A stretch of DNA of 64,000 bases from positions 9,140,884-9,204,883 of the forward strand of contig NC_051087.1 of assembly GCF_901709675.1 (NCBI RefSeq), given 5' to 3'. This document shows, piece after piece, positions 46,009 through 59,500 of the stretch (positions within the stretch are counted from its first letter, which is position 1; each line of letters begins with the position of its first letter). Source of the DNA: Syngnathus acus (lineage: Eukaryota; Chordata; Actinopteri; Syngnathiformes; Syngnathidae). A program made the position numbers and the translations under genes. The notes beneath the pieces are model-generated. The model made no database searches, was not told the DNA's origin, and worked only from the letters and a program-made list of their open reading frames with translations.

Positions 46009-47752
46009 TCATCTGGCTGGCTGAATGGAAGATGTGGCAAGCAAGGAAAGATTCTGCCCATTAGTTTGCAGGCCACCAGGTGATTGAACGCGATGCGGCC
46101 TTACTGGTGACATTCCCTCGACCTGTGTACAAGAGACATGCTTGAGTAACCTTTGTGTAAACATCAGCAAACATTTTTTTTTTTTGTTTCTGAGTCACAC
46201 TCACATCTTCTTTGTTTGCGCCTGCTCTGCCCTGAGCTTCTGAAAGAATCATTTGGCAAAGCTGAGCATGGGTACGATACTGTTTTGTTACATTTGTGTG
46301 TGTGTGCCTCACCTGCACTACTTTTCCAGTTCCTATAGAACATCAGCGGAATGATGGCGCAAACCAGAAGAGCCAGGCTAACAGACACAATGATGACCAC
46401 AGTGATGTCTGTGAACATGACAGATGAATACAGTTGGCAACAAACCATAAATCTAGCCATACGTCATGTGATGCATTCCATAAACATCACTATGCTTGCA
46501 CAAGGTCTGTTCACATGAACAACCTCCAAGACATCTTCTAAACTGCATGTTCTTATCAGGCTCATGGATAAGCTGGAGCTCATCCCAGCTGACTTTGTGT
46601 GAAATGTGTTGACTGGTTGTCAGTCATTGTCGGTCAAATTTAAACAAACTCACTCTCAAATTTGAACAGTTGAGGTTATTCATTTATGTTTTTGAAATGG
46701 TTATTGCTCGTGACTATTTATTTATTTATTTATTTATTTCCTAAACAAATTATTGACCTTTGGTGACAATTTTGTTTGGTGTCATACCATGAGATTCCAC
46801 TCAAATTTGATTGAATTATGTTTGGGAAACAGTACTAGCCCTTCATGCTTCCATCCTTAAACAGTATTACTGTACTAGAAAAAATATATAAATATATATC
46901 CGTCAGTAATTTACAGTGTAATTTTTTTCTGCTAAGATTGTATTATTTTACATTTCCGTCCTCTACAACAAGTTATTTCCATAGTAAATGTATTTTTTTA
47001 TGTATTCATAAGATGGAACACTTTGGACATATCACTTATCCAGCTAAAATTAATTCTGAAAAGTTTTATTGCTTCACTCGATGTTATTTTAGTGACCATT
47101 TTGACCTTCTTCAGTTACTTGAGAGCAGGGATCGACGGCTCCTAAGTGCTAACTCCACAAGATGAAAGCGTACTGTCTCCATTCAGCCATTTTTTTCTGA
47201 GTTGAGGTGGCTTGTAGAAACCACGAACTGGACAGGTACTTATAGTATAAGTGTTGAGTCATGTTACAGACACACTTAGGAAGGAAGTTGTGATTGGAAC
47301 CTGAGAGTTTGGTTGTTGCTGTCTGGTCAGTCTCCACCTCGGGAGTGGTCATTGCTGATGCTGCAGGCAATCTCACAGTGCTGGACGGAATGTTTTCTGT
47401 AAGCGTCTGTGGGCTTGCAGAGGGGGGAGATCCAGGAGGAAGCGCTGACAACAACAATTGTATACAGTAATCCCTCCCTATAGCATTATTCACCTTTCAC
47501 AGCCTCGCTACTACACGGATTATTTTTCACACTTATAATACATTATTACCATCACTCCAGAACAGATGTAAATTACTTTTAAAAAAAAGTATATATATAT
47601 GTGTATTTGTGTGTGTGTGTGTATAAAATGATCTCAAAATGAGTAATAGCAAACAGAACTAACTTGCCTTTTATTAACGAAAAAAAAGAATGAGCCAAAA
47701 TTCGGAACTCACCTGAGATGCAGTAAAACATGACAACATAAAAAACGTCCAT
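46009..47752 (-). CDS. Small mucin-like single-pass membrane protein, unrecognised
   Basis: I do not recognise this protein. Five exons tile exactly to 142 aa: 47713-47752 (hydrophobic start MDVFYVVMFYCIS, 40 bp), 47301-47444 (Pro/Ser/Thr-rich, many potential O-glycosylation sites), 46313-46408 (TM VVIIVSVSLALLVCAIIPLMF), 46205-46239 and 46009-46122 (tail ending SLLATSSIQPAR). The 40-bp signal exon ending in phase 1, then phase-1 stalk and TM exons, is the same plan as the two neighbouring Ig receptors. No V-set exon can be found between 46409 and 47712, and the tail has no ITIM or ITAM. It may be a receptor that lost its Ig domain. Expression is unproven. Confidence 0.6.
46704..46740. repeat. 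(TTTA)n microsatellite
   Basis: Seven to eight ATTT units, intronic. Confidence 0.9.
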
Positions 47753-47975
47753 CCTTTCTCAAAAGGAATGCTGAAATGATGGAGACCGAGAACTCAACTG
47801 CTTCACATTCACTCAACACATGATGAGTGCCTGGTAAAAACAGCTGCAAAGATTTCACTGTTTTAGATTGGTTGTAGTTTACGATGACGACTCTACAGTA
47901 GGAGCAGTCGGGTTGTCTCTTCTCCTCCTTTATCTGTTGCTCAATCTGCCCATGACTATCTTCCGGCCTCAACAT

Positions 47976-49240
47976 GAGTGTTTGCAGCTATTGTTTTAGT
48001 AGAGGGGTGTGTGCCTTGGTGCATCACCCACACAAAAAGCTGGGAGGCTCAAAACAGCCGTCTGCTGACTGTGTCACGGGTATCTGTAGTTATTCTTGGA
48101 AAATATTGTCAAATAAATGTTTCTTGTGACTATTCAAACCAAGCCATTTTTGAACCATTTTGTCCATTGTCCAACAAGCAGCTTTTATTTGTCACGACTT
48201 CCGTTCTGGTATTCGCCGATAGCGGTTCACATTGTTGACTAGTTTAAATTTAGGGACAGGTGACAGTGAATAACAGGACAGGATTGAAATATTGAGACAC
48301 AACAAAGGCGGAAAGGACTGTACGTTTCGGTGAAGGCAAATCGCTTCGTACGCGGCCAATCACAGCTCACCTGCTTTCTGACTTTGGACGTGTGACCTTT
48401 GTAAGTTGAGCCCTTAAGCATGCAGTTGACAGCAAGTGGCAAAATGGTCACCCCCTGAGATGAATCAAACCAGGTGGATTTTGCTGCTTCATCCTTTTTC
48501 AACATATGCAATATTAATCACAATGCGTACCATGTTTACGCAAGCCTAGCGAGGCCACATAGAACAAACTGTTCTGAAATTCTCAAGGAAATTGATTGTG
48601 TTGTGCACATAAAATATGTTCAACAAATATTCATGAGAAACAGACAAAGGATACTGTGTATAGTATAATGTTTACAGAAATGCATTTGCCTGCAGAAGTG
48701 ATTGTGACCTGGTACAATATGAGTTAATATGCTGGGGGACTCATGACATGACTCTGTTTTCAACAAATATTAAGGGCACAAAACGTTACCAGTAACTAAT
48801 GTGTTCAAATGAATAAACAATTCATTGTCCCTAATGCACAAATAGAAAAGGTAGGCTACAACAATTCCAGGTGGAGCAACACAAGCTGCCAACTTGTGAC
48901 TTTTATGTTAAATCATTTTAACAAAAGGTGCAAACATTTGTTGATTGTCATATTTACAAGTAACATTTATTTGATCATACTTAATATATGCCTTCTTGGG
49001 AGCGTGAATTGATGGAGTTTATAGTTTTAGTAGGAGTTGCAGTTTTAACCAATTTTCTTAAATATCATTGTTTTAACAAACTGGACAGACTTTAATTTAT
49101 CATCATGTAGGTGAAGCCCAATTTTTAGATGAAGGAGCAATGTCAGTCTTATTTTTGAAGGTATCTTGTTTGAGCCCATGAATGCGAACTTCTTTGCCTT
49201 GTCAACAGATCAGTTAATACATCACACACAAATCAAATCC
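47976..49240. other. Intergenic, no feature recognised
   Basis: AT-rich sequence between the mucin-like gene and the 3' end of dnajb1, with no supported exon. Confidence 0.45.
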
Positions 49241-49246
49241 TTACTT

Positions 49247-49252
49247 TTTATT
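49247..49252 (-). terminator. Candidate poly(A) signal of dnajb1
   Basis: AATAAA on the minus strand, about 285 nt after the stop codon. Confidence 0.45.
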
Positions 49253-49533
49253 GCTCTTAAAACAACACTTTAAGCTCCAGAAAGCTTACAAACAAACATT
49301 TCAGCAAAATATAATAATCTCATTCATAGAATTTAACACTAAACAATATTGGCTATATTTACAATTTAGCCTGTAGTATTGTACAGTTTCTAACGAGGCA
49401 TTTACAATATGGGCGATCTGGGTCTTATGTCCCATATGTATGGTGTGACAACAGTGCACAACATTGTCTCACACATGATGCCATATAAAAAATAAAATAG
49501 AATTGGCATTTGCTAGAGTCCAGTTTGGCATCT

Positions 49534-51833
49534 TTATGACCGAGGCAGAACTTGGGCGATGGTGTCCCGAGCACTTTGACTGAGCCGCTCGGGGAACTTA
49601 ACCTCATATTCTACTATCAGGTCACCTCTACGATCGGGGCGCTTGGGATACGGCAGCCCCTCACCGCTGATGCGCCTCTTCATCCCGGGCTGCACCACAT
49701 CAGTTGACGTCACTGTGACGACTCGGCCTTCCAGCGTAGGCGCGTTGACTGTGCAGCCACATAAGGCCTGGGAACAGAAGCAACATGCAAGTGAGTGAAA
49801 CAGATCAAGAAGAACCCTCATTTCCAGCACAGTGAAAAGGTGTATTGGTTTTTGAACTTACATCTCTGAGTGAGATCTTGGCTGTGTAAACAATGTCTGA
49901 GTTGTCACGCTTGAACACAGCATGCGGTTTGTCCTTGAGCACGAAGACCACATCTGCGGGAATGTTTGTCGGGGTTTCATCCCCCTCTTTGGGAAACGTG
50001 ATTTTAGTTCCTTCCTTCCATCCCTTCTTTATCTGCACCTCGAGGATTTTTTCCTCTTTCCTCAGCGTTCGCCCGTCGGGATTCAGCCTTTTGCGAGAGA
50101 TCTTCATTTTTTTCATGCAACCAGACAGCACTTCTTCCAAGGACACTCGCAGCGAATGAACCACAGGGGGGTCTTGTTGTTTCTTCACAACACTACTGTG
50201 ACCGCCAAACCCTCCCATATTGGAGCTGAAGGAGCGGGGGAAGCCGCCGCCACCACCCATTCCAAACCGTGCAAAAGCATCGTCAGTGTCCATATCCTCA
50301 TCCATGCCGCCATTGCGCCCACCAAAGAATTGCTCAAATGGATTTCGTCCTCCAAAAAACTCTGAAAAGATGACATGGGGGTCCCCTTGGAAGGTGTAGC
50401 TGAAATTGCCTGGGCCACCACCACCACCACCACCACCTGCGGGTCCACCTCCTTTCAGACCTGAATAAAATAGGGTAAAACAACATAAATATGAATGGAA
50501 CAATTGTGGTGAGTGTTGTTTTGCGTTTCCTTGAAATGCACAATTTTACTCAAATATATTATTCAGTTTGAATTCTCAATTGGGAGTTATTAGTCGTGAC
50601 CCTGATGCCTGTAAACACTGGCTAAGTTTACATTAACTTGGATTAAAAGCCTGAAAAATGATTTCTTCAAAACTGATGCATGAACACGCAAGTTCTAATC
50701 GAGTCAATATCTTAGTGTCAATGAAAACAATGCAATCAGTACAATTTTTAATCTGAACTCTGATCAGATTACATACATTTGTCCATTGTAAACACAGCCA
50801 GAGATTCTTGAGGCAATATCGAAATCACAAGATGGACCGAATGTCCTAAAACCTAAACCCACTATCCACTATGTATAGACAGACCTACCCATGGCATAAT
50901 AAACAATATCATTCAGCAATTCTTACATACACTGCCAATTCGTCAAAAAGCAAATAGTCTAATTTTTCCTATGACTGCTATTCAGGTATGACCTGTATAT
51001 AATAAAAAAAAGTAGAGCTTAAACTGGGGCTCCAAATTTCCAATGCCCAGCTGCATTGACTTTCTTTTGACAGTTGGTGACAGTAAATAATGGTGGAAAT
51101 AGTACATTAAAATGTATTCATAAAAGACATGTGACATTTTAAATTAGTTGAAGGCTAGACCCATTCCCGAGAGACCTTGCAGTGTATAGTTGCCATGGTA
51201 ACGTTGACTTGCGAACACGTTTCTCCCAAGTCACAATTTCACATCCATTACTGCTGTGGCGTACTTAACTGTGTACATTCATGACCCGCATTCCAAACGA
51301 ATTTAGATCACTCAATTTACTATCCCAAATATTAAACGGCATGACGCGAGACTTAAATTAAGAAGACACGTCACTTCAACGTCGCATATTATTTCCACCG
51401 AATTCCGACAACACAAGTAAAGGACTTCCATTAAGTTTGGGCTTTAAGAGGCTCGCTTTCGTTTCGAGGCCCATACACAAAGTTTGACAACCAATTTTAA
51501 AGCGAGTGTGCATTAATAGACACACGGGACGACGTTTGTTGGCTGCTACCGTCAAAAGTGGGCAACCAAAGAAAACAACATTCTCGCTATTTCCAATGAC
51601 ATCAAATTGAACAGACGCTTACCTTCTTCCCCAAAGCGATCGTAAATGTCCTTTTTCTTTGGGTCACTCAGGACATCGTAAGCTTCGGCGATTTCCTTAA
51701 ATTTATCTTCAGCTCCCGGTGACTTGTTCTTGTCGGGGTGGTAACGTAGAGCTTGCTTACGATAAGCTTTCTTGATGTCGTCCTCAGAAGCGTCTTTCTT
51801 AATCCCCAAAATGTCGTAGTAGTCTTTCCCCAT
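49534..51833 (-). CDS. dnajb1: DNAJB1 (HSP40), complete, three exons
   Basis: Class B J-protein co-chaperone that delivers clients to HSP70 and stimulates its ATPase; cytosol and nucleus. Exons 51623-51833, 49862-50460 and 49534-49767 give 347 aa (human 340, also three exons). J domain 1-70 with the HPD triad at residues 32-34 (RYHPDKN). The G/F linker includes an eight-glycine run and [21 protein letters not shown]. The two C-terminal beta domains carry [20 protein letters not shown] and [20 protein letters not shown], followed by the dimerisation region. The family-typical C-terminus has no EEVD. The promoter has an HSE. Human neighbours are TECR and NDUFB7, as here. Confidence 0.97.
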
Positions 51834-51936
51834 TCTTCCCCTCTCGGCCGTCAGCCTGTCACTCGTTTAGATGCAAACGTTCCCTTCCCTCGTCCAACGT
51901 GCTGTCTCAATTCAGCGACACGCCCGAGACCGTGTC

Positions 51937-51970
51937 AATATAAACCGTGTGGAAACTTCCAGAGATTTCC
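51937..51970 (-). promoter_or_regulatory. Heat-shock element and TATA-like box of dnajb1
   Basis: 51951-51970 reads GGAAACTTCCAGAGATTTCC: four alternating units GAA-nn-TTC-nn-GAG-nn-TTC at exact 5-bp spacing, three of them perfect, as bound by HSF trimers. On the gene strand a TTTATATT lies just downstream (51938-51945). The ATG is about 105 bp further on. This is the arrangement expected of a heat-inducible HSP40 gene. Confidence 0.8.
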
Positions 51971-52009
51971 ATAACAAGCCAGCACGATCTCCACTGTCGC
52001 GAGTCCGGC

Positions 52010-53080
52010 GACTGAAGTAAGCCACGCCTCCCCATGCGTCACTCCGTGATGCCTTCAATTACAGTCAGAAATATTCCAGTACAGTAAAGCGCTCTCACCT
52101 TTTTAGTCTCTCCATAAAGCAACCTATTTTTAAAGTAGCGTGTGCTAGTTCTTATTGCACAGCCAACATTGACCATTATGACTTGAATAAACTATGTAAA
52201 AACACATACGCAACACTCTAGACCAGTTGTTCCTTCTCAGTCAAATGTCAAAGCAAAGTGCTGACTTGAACATTTGTTTGTGAGGTGTGGCCCAGATTTT
52301 CGCACACTTGTGGAGGAATGTACTGAAGCAGTTACTCAGGTTTTGAAGAGAGAAAATCCGGTCACTTCTTTATTGAGGTGCGGGGAACTAACATTTACAA
52401 CACTTCATCAGGTTTTCTTCCAACTCCACTCAATAGCATCAGAAAAAACTAATTCAATAATATTTTTTAAACGTTATTACACTTCATTGGAGGACAATTC
52501 AGGCACCAATATTTCTGCAAAAAAAAAAAAAAAATGCATTTCCCAAAATGCTTGTAAATTATTGTATGTAGTTGTACCAAATTAAAGGTTGCTCTTAATT
52601 TGGTCTGTCATAAGTGTGATGTCTTTGTAATGGTTGAGCAAAAGAACAGAGATCAAGGGTTCAAAGAAACATCACAGATGAAAGATTAAATTATATAAGA
52701 TTGAAGATTGTTTTAAGCAGGCAGACAGTGTGGTGGGTAACTGGTTTGAGTAATTGTTGTGTCGATGTGATGAGAATCAACTTCAGAGCAAAATTACTAC
52801 TGAAATAGGTCTGTAGCAAAGCAAAATGTTTTAATAATTTTTTAATTTTAACAAGACTTCAATAATGTAATACCAAAAAAAGCGTATTTAAAACATACTT
52901 TATCAGTTATATGTGTTTTGAAAGTTCATCAACAGAAGATTTATAAAATCACAATTTTGGCATTAATACATGATGTATCGTTGGGCTCACAAGTTTAAAT
53001 AGCCTGGAAGAATTTGAAAGATGTGTACCATTCTGTAAAAAAAACAAAAACATGAATGATCAGGCAAAACACAGTAATAT
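52010..53080. other. Intergenic between dnajb1 and tecr
   Basis: No gene recognised. Contains short poly(A) runs and AT-rich sequence. Confidence 0.45.
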
Positions 53081-53090
53081 AATTTTGATA

Positions 53091-53165
53091 CAATACAATA
53101 CAATACAATACAATACAATACAATACAATACAAATAATACCATACCATACCATACCACACCATAC
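53091..53165. repeat. (ACAAT)n / (CCATA)n pentanucleotide microsatellite
   Basis: About eight ACAAT units run into CATAC/CCATA units. Confidence 0.95.
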
Positions 53166-53390
53166 CATACAAAACAATAATAAAGAAAGAAAATTATAAA
53201 GAAAATCATAAAGAAAACTTACGAGATGGTTTCATCTGTAGTTTCCCTAGAAATGGGAACATTTCTCTAATTCTGCAAGGGGATGTACATTTTGAGCACA
53301 CCGTACATTGTTATCGACGATGATGGACCTCCTAATTTACTGAATCCTATTTGCTCGGAAGGAGATACTGTGGGCGGATTCTTCCGACTA

Positions 53391-53430
53391 ACACTCGTTC
53401 TGATTGGTTAACACTCGTTCTGATTGGTTA
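53391..53430. promoter_or_regulatory. Tandem 20-bp repeat with two CCAAT boxes, tecr promoter
   Basis: ACACTCGTTCTGATTGGTTA occurs twice head to tail. Each copy contains ATTGG (CCAAT inverted) and lies about 110-145 bp upstream of the tecr exon 1a ATG. A further CCCAAT follows at about 53450. Confidence 0.6.
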
Positions 53431-53537
53431 ATAAGCATTCTTTAACCCGCCCAATATCCGTTTAGGGTATGGATGTTTTTCTCTGATTGGAGGTTGCCGT
53501 GTCAATCATTTGGAATACCAAGGAAAGGACTGACAAG

Positions 53538-56500
53538 ATGAAGCACTACGAGGTGAGTAGTCACCATGAGTCATTCAAGTAACAATGGGGTTTACAGAAA
53601 TTTTAACACTTTAATGAGTTGCAAATATACTGCATCAATGTATTGTAGCGCATACCATGTCAAATTTACGCTTTGGGTAATGCAAGTGTTGGCACAATAC
53701 AGCACGCGGCAATTTACACCGCCAGGCTGCAGTGACTGAAGCTTTGTGGCTTATCGTATGCGGACATCAGCGGTTTTATTGTTGAATTGTCTCATTGTCA
53801 AGTTAGACGCGGTTTGAAGAAAAATCAGGACCGCAATGAAGCATTTGTAAGTTAAAGACATATATGATCAGTATAAACCAATGCATCACCGCCATCTCTG
53901 ACTGGAATGACTCCTGGCCCTCCTTATCATGTTATTACTCAATAATCCAGTTGCGAAAAGAGTAAAGTTTCAACGGTCTCTCTTGGCCAGTTGTTAATTA
54001 CGCACGTCTCTGCAAATCAAGATGCAATTTTTCTGATGTTGAGGAAAACGCAACCTAAAACAATCCAAGCACCGGAAGAGGTAAAGAAAATGTGTCTGAG
54101 AGCCCCAAAACCCATCAGACAGGATTAAAACAGAATGACAGAAACCGACCCAACCCTGAGTTGGGATTCTTAACAACAGCACATGAATGTTACAAGTCAA
54201 GGGAGCATGTGTAAACATTATACATTCTCTGGATAAATGCAATCCATGCAGAAGCAGCACATTTGATAAGCATATAAATGAATATTGAATATGTTTGATA
54301 TCTAACTTTGATTGGCACTGTTGGGGTATTTATTAAAAACATTTATTTGTTATTATTGTCATCGGCGGCTGTAGTGTAGAAGAGTAGGCTGCTGAATTTT
54401 TCTGTAATATTTGGCGCCACAATACAGTATCCAAAATATCAGCATGTCGATGCAAAGCTCGATGCAAACTTATCCCAAAGTTCTAATGGATCGTATCGCC
54501 TGTAACGTTATCTGTCTTCATTAAAGCTGCTGTTAAACCATTTTTACCATCAAGTGTGCAATTTGAATGACCTCAACTAGCATAAATGACAGTGTTATGT
54601 GATTGTGTCTTTTACTGGAGATAATAGGCTTGTATTCCACCAAGTGGTACAATTGGTTTTGATTGTAAACCCTCATCTGGTTTGTTATTCACCCAGGGCT
54701 GTGTCGGCGCTTGGTGCGTGACTTTTGCACTAAAATGGGAGTTGACGTTGATTAGTCACTGCTGATGTAGTTTTAACAACAACAAAAAAATCACAGCAGA
54801 AGGGAATGCTTTGCAATAATATTTACTCACAACGGACGGCTCATACACTTCAATTACAAATAACATACCATACGTGTTAGAACACAAGAGCATTGGCACA
54901 GGTTGTGGGAATGCTCACCCACTGTGACGTGAAGGTATTTATAGCCAGAGAAAGAAAAATCTTCTCGCTTGGTCTTCTTGCCTATGGGACAGCCAGGTAA
55001 CATTTGCATTGTCCAATGAGGGAGACCTGTATGGTATTCAAAATCCTATTTGAGGCTCACTCCCCACCCTTTACTGGCTCTTTCACACTTACTTAACCCG
55101 AGCAGTCAGAAAAAAAAAAAAATTATCAGGGGAAATTCATATCATTCACTCATGTTTTACTGTGAATGTTTCTGCCTCTTCCAGTGAAAAAAATAATCAA
55201 CATCACCCTCTGAATGTTATTATAGAGTAGTCAACCAGTCAACTACTTGTCAACTAGTCGTCATTACAACCCCTTGTAGGCACTTTGGTGATATCTCCAT
55301 CAACTGCAGAAGTAGTGAAAAAGGCGGAGCGTGGCAAAGTTTGTGTGGAACACATCCTGAACACATAAAACAACCTCCAAGTGCAGATGTCCAAAAAGCA
55401 ACAACAAAAGTGTCAACAACTGGAAGTGACAATGTGTTACATGCCCTTTAGTTGGCCTAAATTGAATCTAATGGTAGCTAGTCTGAAGTTCAAGTAAAAT
55501 GTGACTGGAGGTTTACTGTTACCTGTTATCACTGTTTACATAACAAATATTTTAAAAAGTTAATATAGTTCGTTATCCTTAATATGTTATGAACAAAACA
55601 TAAAAAAAATTGAATGATCAGTTGTCATGTATTATATTAGGACAAAAAAAAGTATGAGTTTTGGTTTTGAAAATAAAATGCTTAAAAAGTATTCAGGATG
55701 ATATCGGATAAAAATTGTATGGTAATGCCCATCAGTACAGCTTTGAAACAAAAATCTGCATAAATGTTGCTTGATTGTCTATGGAGGAAAATAACAATCA
55801 TTAATTGTAATTTTTCTTAAAAATTATTTTATTGGGAATTTTCCTTTTAACCGCTGTTTCGAACCTGTTATCGTATTAAACAAGACTTCCTAAAGTTGAC
55901 ACCGTAATGTTCTTCTAGTTGAGACGGAATCAACAGCACCTCTGCTGGTGAAAGCTAATTAGTACATATCCATTTTGACCCAGTTATTTAGACACAAGAA
56001 TCAACTTCACAATACGTGACAATTATTACGCCAATGCCTAATTGTTAAAAAATTCCGCGTTTTCTTGTTTTGTAAAATGTACCCCAGACTGCACCAAAGC
56101 TCTACTTCTCTCTCTCAACTGTCTAGTGGTTGACTAAACTAGAAAATCGGCTCCCCAAATTCAAACAATGCTGATTTGACAATCAGTACCTTACCTCTTG
56201 CTTGCGTTCATCGTAGCAAGAGCTTTTTAAGTCAGTTCCCCTCGCGTAACCCTCAGTTCATCGTGCCTTAGGCTGACAGGCTGTTGCTATTAGCTTCAGC
56301 CTTTATATAGACAAGGGTGAGAGGGTGTGTGTGGTATAAAGTGGCCGCCATGGGTATGTTTGAATGCTTGACTTGGAGAATAGTGTCCTGGGGCTAAGCG
56401 CTCTGATTTGAAATGCTTTTCTTCAATATACAATAAATCATATCTATTGTATCTAGTTAAATAAGCAATTTAAGTAGTCATAAAAGAGTCTCTGGGGACA

Positions 56501-59500
56501 AATCTGACCAAAAACAAATATACAATAAATAAAAACTGTGTTAATAATAATAATAATAATAATATTACAAAACTATAATAAATTTGTACATTAAAAAAAG
56601 TCATAGTCCAATAGATGAGAAACCCATTTGATTGAGTGCTTATCAACACCATAAGGTGACTTGCAAAAAGCATTACTAAGCTTCACATTCATTTATTTTT
56701 ATTTGCAAATTTAAACACCAAAAAGTTAATAATTGTATGTCTTTCATTGAGTAATAGCAACTGTGTGAACAACAAGCATGGGTGGGCTTTACTAAGGGGA
56801 ACACCCTAACTTAGCTAAGAGAATCTGTGGTATTATCACCCTTGGGTGGCAGCAAAGGGAAATTACCTCCGTGAGTGACTGAAAGATGGTAAAAGAGGGT
56901 TTAAACATAACTGAACCTATTGAAGTAGTGAGGTGTTTTTTAGGCACAAATGGCAGTGCCAATCTAATGACATCAACCCCATAGACATATTGGGGGCGGG
57001 GGGGTCATCAGCAAGAGGTTTGTGCCGAGTTAGCAGTAGGTTTTATATTTAGCTGCAAGGAGAGGAGGAGAGGAGGAGATGGGGTCCAACGGTGTTGGTT
57101 GTCATAACACCTCTCCCTTCTGACGACTTAACCCTAGACTAGACCGAGCGGTCTCTGAATGTTTTTAACGCTAAGATTGGGGGCAAGGGGTGAACATTGG
57201 ATAATCCCGTCGACTCCATAACAATGCGCCTGCTCGAGAGGTTTTTCCCTCCACGAGATGTGGATGGCAAGTCTGAATCTGCAACTATGCGCACACGTGT
57301 CCACTCTCCGGGGGTCGGCTGGCAGTTAAAATAAGCAATTGGCCAGAAGTGAAGGAATGAGACAGGGGCAGCCAGCAAGGGTGGGACGGGGTGGTTGGAT
57401 GAGGTAAAGGAGGAAGAGGGAGGGGCTGCCAGAGCACCAAGCATGGGGCAGACGGATTTATTTCCACAGCTGAGTGTAGCAACTCTCCTCTTGGGCTCAC
57501 AGTGGTTCTTCTGGGCTTGACACTTGGGTGGTGGGGAGAAGGGAATAAAGTGAGTCCAGAAGGCGGACGGTTGACATGGATGCCCTCGCGCTTGAGGCTG
57601 CCATTGGTAAAAAGCCAGCAAACGGGGCAGCGGCTGCACCTGTACTGGCCCCGGCACCGGTCAAACGTAAACCTGCTAAAAAAGCTAAAAAGGCTGTTGT
57701 TTTCTTTGAGGTGGAGATACTTGATGCCAAGACCAAGGACAAGCTCTGCTTCCTGGACAAGGTGAGCAACAACATCGTTAGCTATTTTCACAACACTCAT
57801 GTTACACTCTGCAGACATCATTGTTTGCATGGCTTGTGGGTGTGAATGCTTTTTGCACACAAATGAAACAAACTGAGGTGGTCTAATGTAATATGAAATA
57901 TCCCACTGTAGAACGTACTGAAGCTGCCCTAGTTGACGTCCAAGAATGTACAACTGTAAATCTACACTTTCACACATGACCCAACTTTGCCTGCTTAGTG
58001 GTCTGGTCACAATGTTGAAAGAGTCCATGTACAGTTGGTCTTTAGTTTAGGCTATAGCACCAATGTAACCCAAATTCCTATTGAGCCGCCCATTCAAATC
58101 GTAATTTCCTTAATTTTACCGAAACAATGCTCAAACTTTGTAGGAACATTTTATGGAGGGCCATTTTCTTTTCACGACTTTGCCATAAGGCAGAAAGCAA
58201 GTCCCACAAAGGCTTGTTTGGATAAGCGTGCTGAGGACCAAGTTGAGCATCTTCACTTCAAGTCAATCAAAAACCTTTCGGATGAACTAGGACAAAGGTG
58301 ATGAGCCATTAGAGCACAGTTGTGGGCTGCACATTTTAGAAGTTTCCCTCCTTCGATTCAAATGATCAGCTCTGCAGTTGACTGATAATAATCCCCAATC
58401 GGTTTTATTTAAAATACTGTAGGCCCCTGGATTCCCTGCCTATATCAACCTCTCACCATCATAAACCTTAAGGTTATATACAGGCAATTGTTAAAGTAAT
58501 GTTTAAAGTTCTAAACTATCACACAAATATACAAAAATAATTGATGACCTCTAGAACAGGACTGATGAACTGTGACGTCTCAGAAGTGACGAGAGGAAGG
58601 ATGGCTGAAAGCATTAGAATTTTCATCAATTGCATTATTAGCAAATTATTATCTTTGATGGCACATGGTCATCACATTGACAACAATGAGGTCTCTGCAT
58701 GTGTCTCTGAGGTGAGGTGAGTCGCTTCACGTGACCTTGTTACCCGCTAAGCCGAGCCTTTTATGCAGTGTACATTCCATTTTTATTTGATTAAATATGG
58801 AGATAAAAGTTTGTATCGAACAGACCAGATTACGTTAAATCAATCGGCACGACTGATTCTGAGGACGCTGCGCAGATCCAGTCGACATGGATGATAAAAT
58901 CGATCTAAAATCAGCTTTTATCCTTGCCTGATTTGAGTTCTCAATATGAGGTTTGTAAATCAGTATTGTTCTGGTGTGTACAGTTACATTCGCTGTTTAC
59001 AACTGCCTTCGCTGTCACTTAGGGCTGGCTGGCCTCATGCAAGCTTTCTCTAGTTTCCCAAACTACAGTGTTGCTTAGTAAAATTTCCATCTGCAGGCAA
59101 ACTATTTTGCCACTGTATAATTATTTCAGTTAGTGATTTGATTTGCAAATTTTCCTTCCACAATCGAATAGGCACTTTAGAGCCATTTTCACAGCTTGTC
59201 GAGTAATGGCCACGTGTCCCAATAGCTTTGTCCATCGAGTGTATGCCAGATATAGAAAGGACGGTGTTGCAGTGGTAAGGGATTTTTTCTTTAAATGGTT
59301 TATCGTGTCTAGTCAGGGTTTATATAGGACAAAGCTGTGATCTGAGCACCTAATGAGGCCCAGATAGTTGTGGGGGTTTTATGCATGTAATTCTAAAGAG
59401 GCAGGTTCTTCTTTTTAAGTGTTGTGATCTCACTGTAAATGCCACATGGTCTCCTAAATGACATGGAAAGAAGTGAAGCTTATCAGTCTTTCAAAGCCAG

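Noticed and set aside
50185-50448. 87-codon frame with a valine run on the minus strand
   Set aside because: Out-of-frame shadow of the glycine-rich linker of dnajb1.
57285-58028. 247-codon minus-strand open frame, the longest in the window
   Set aside because: Antisense to the tecr exon 1b/exon 2 region; GC-rich complement of a coding exon with Pro/Ser/His bias and no domain.
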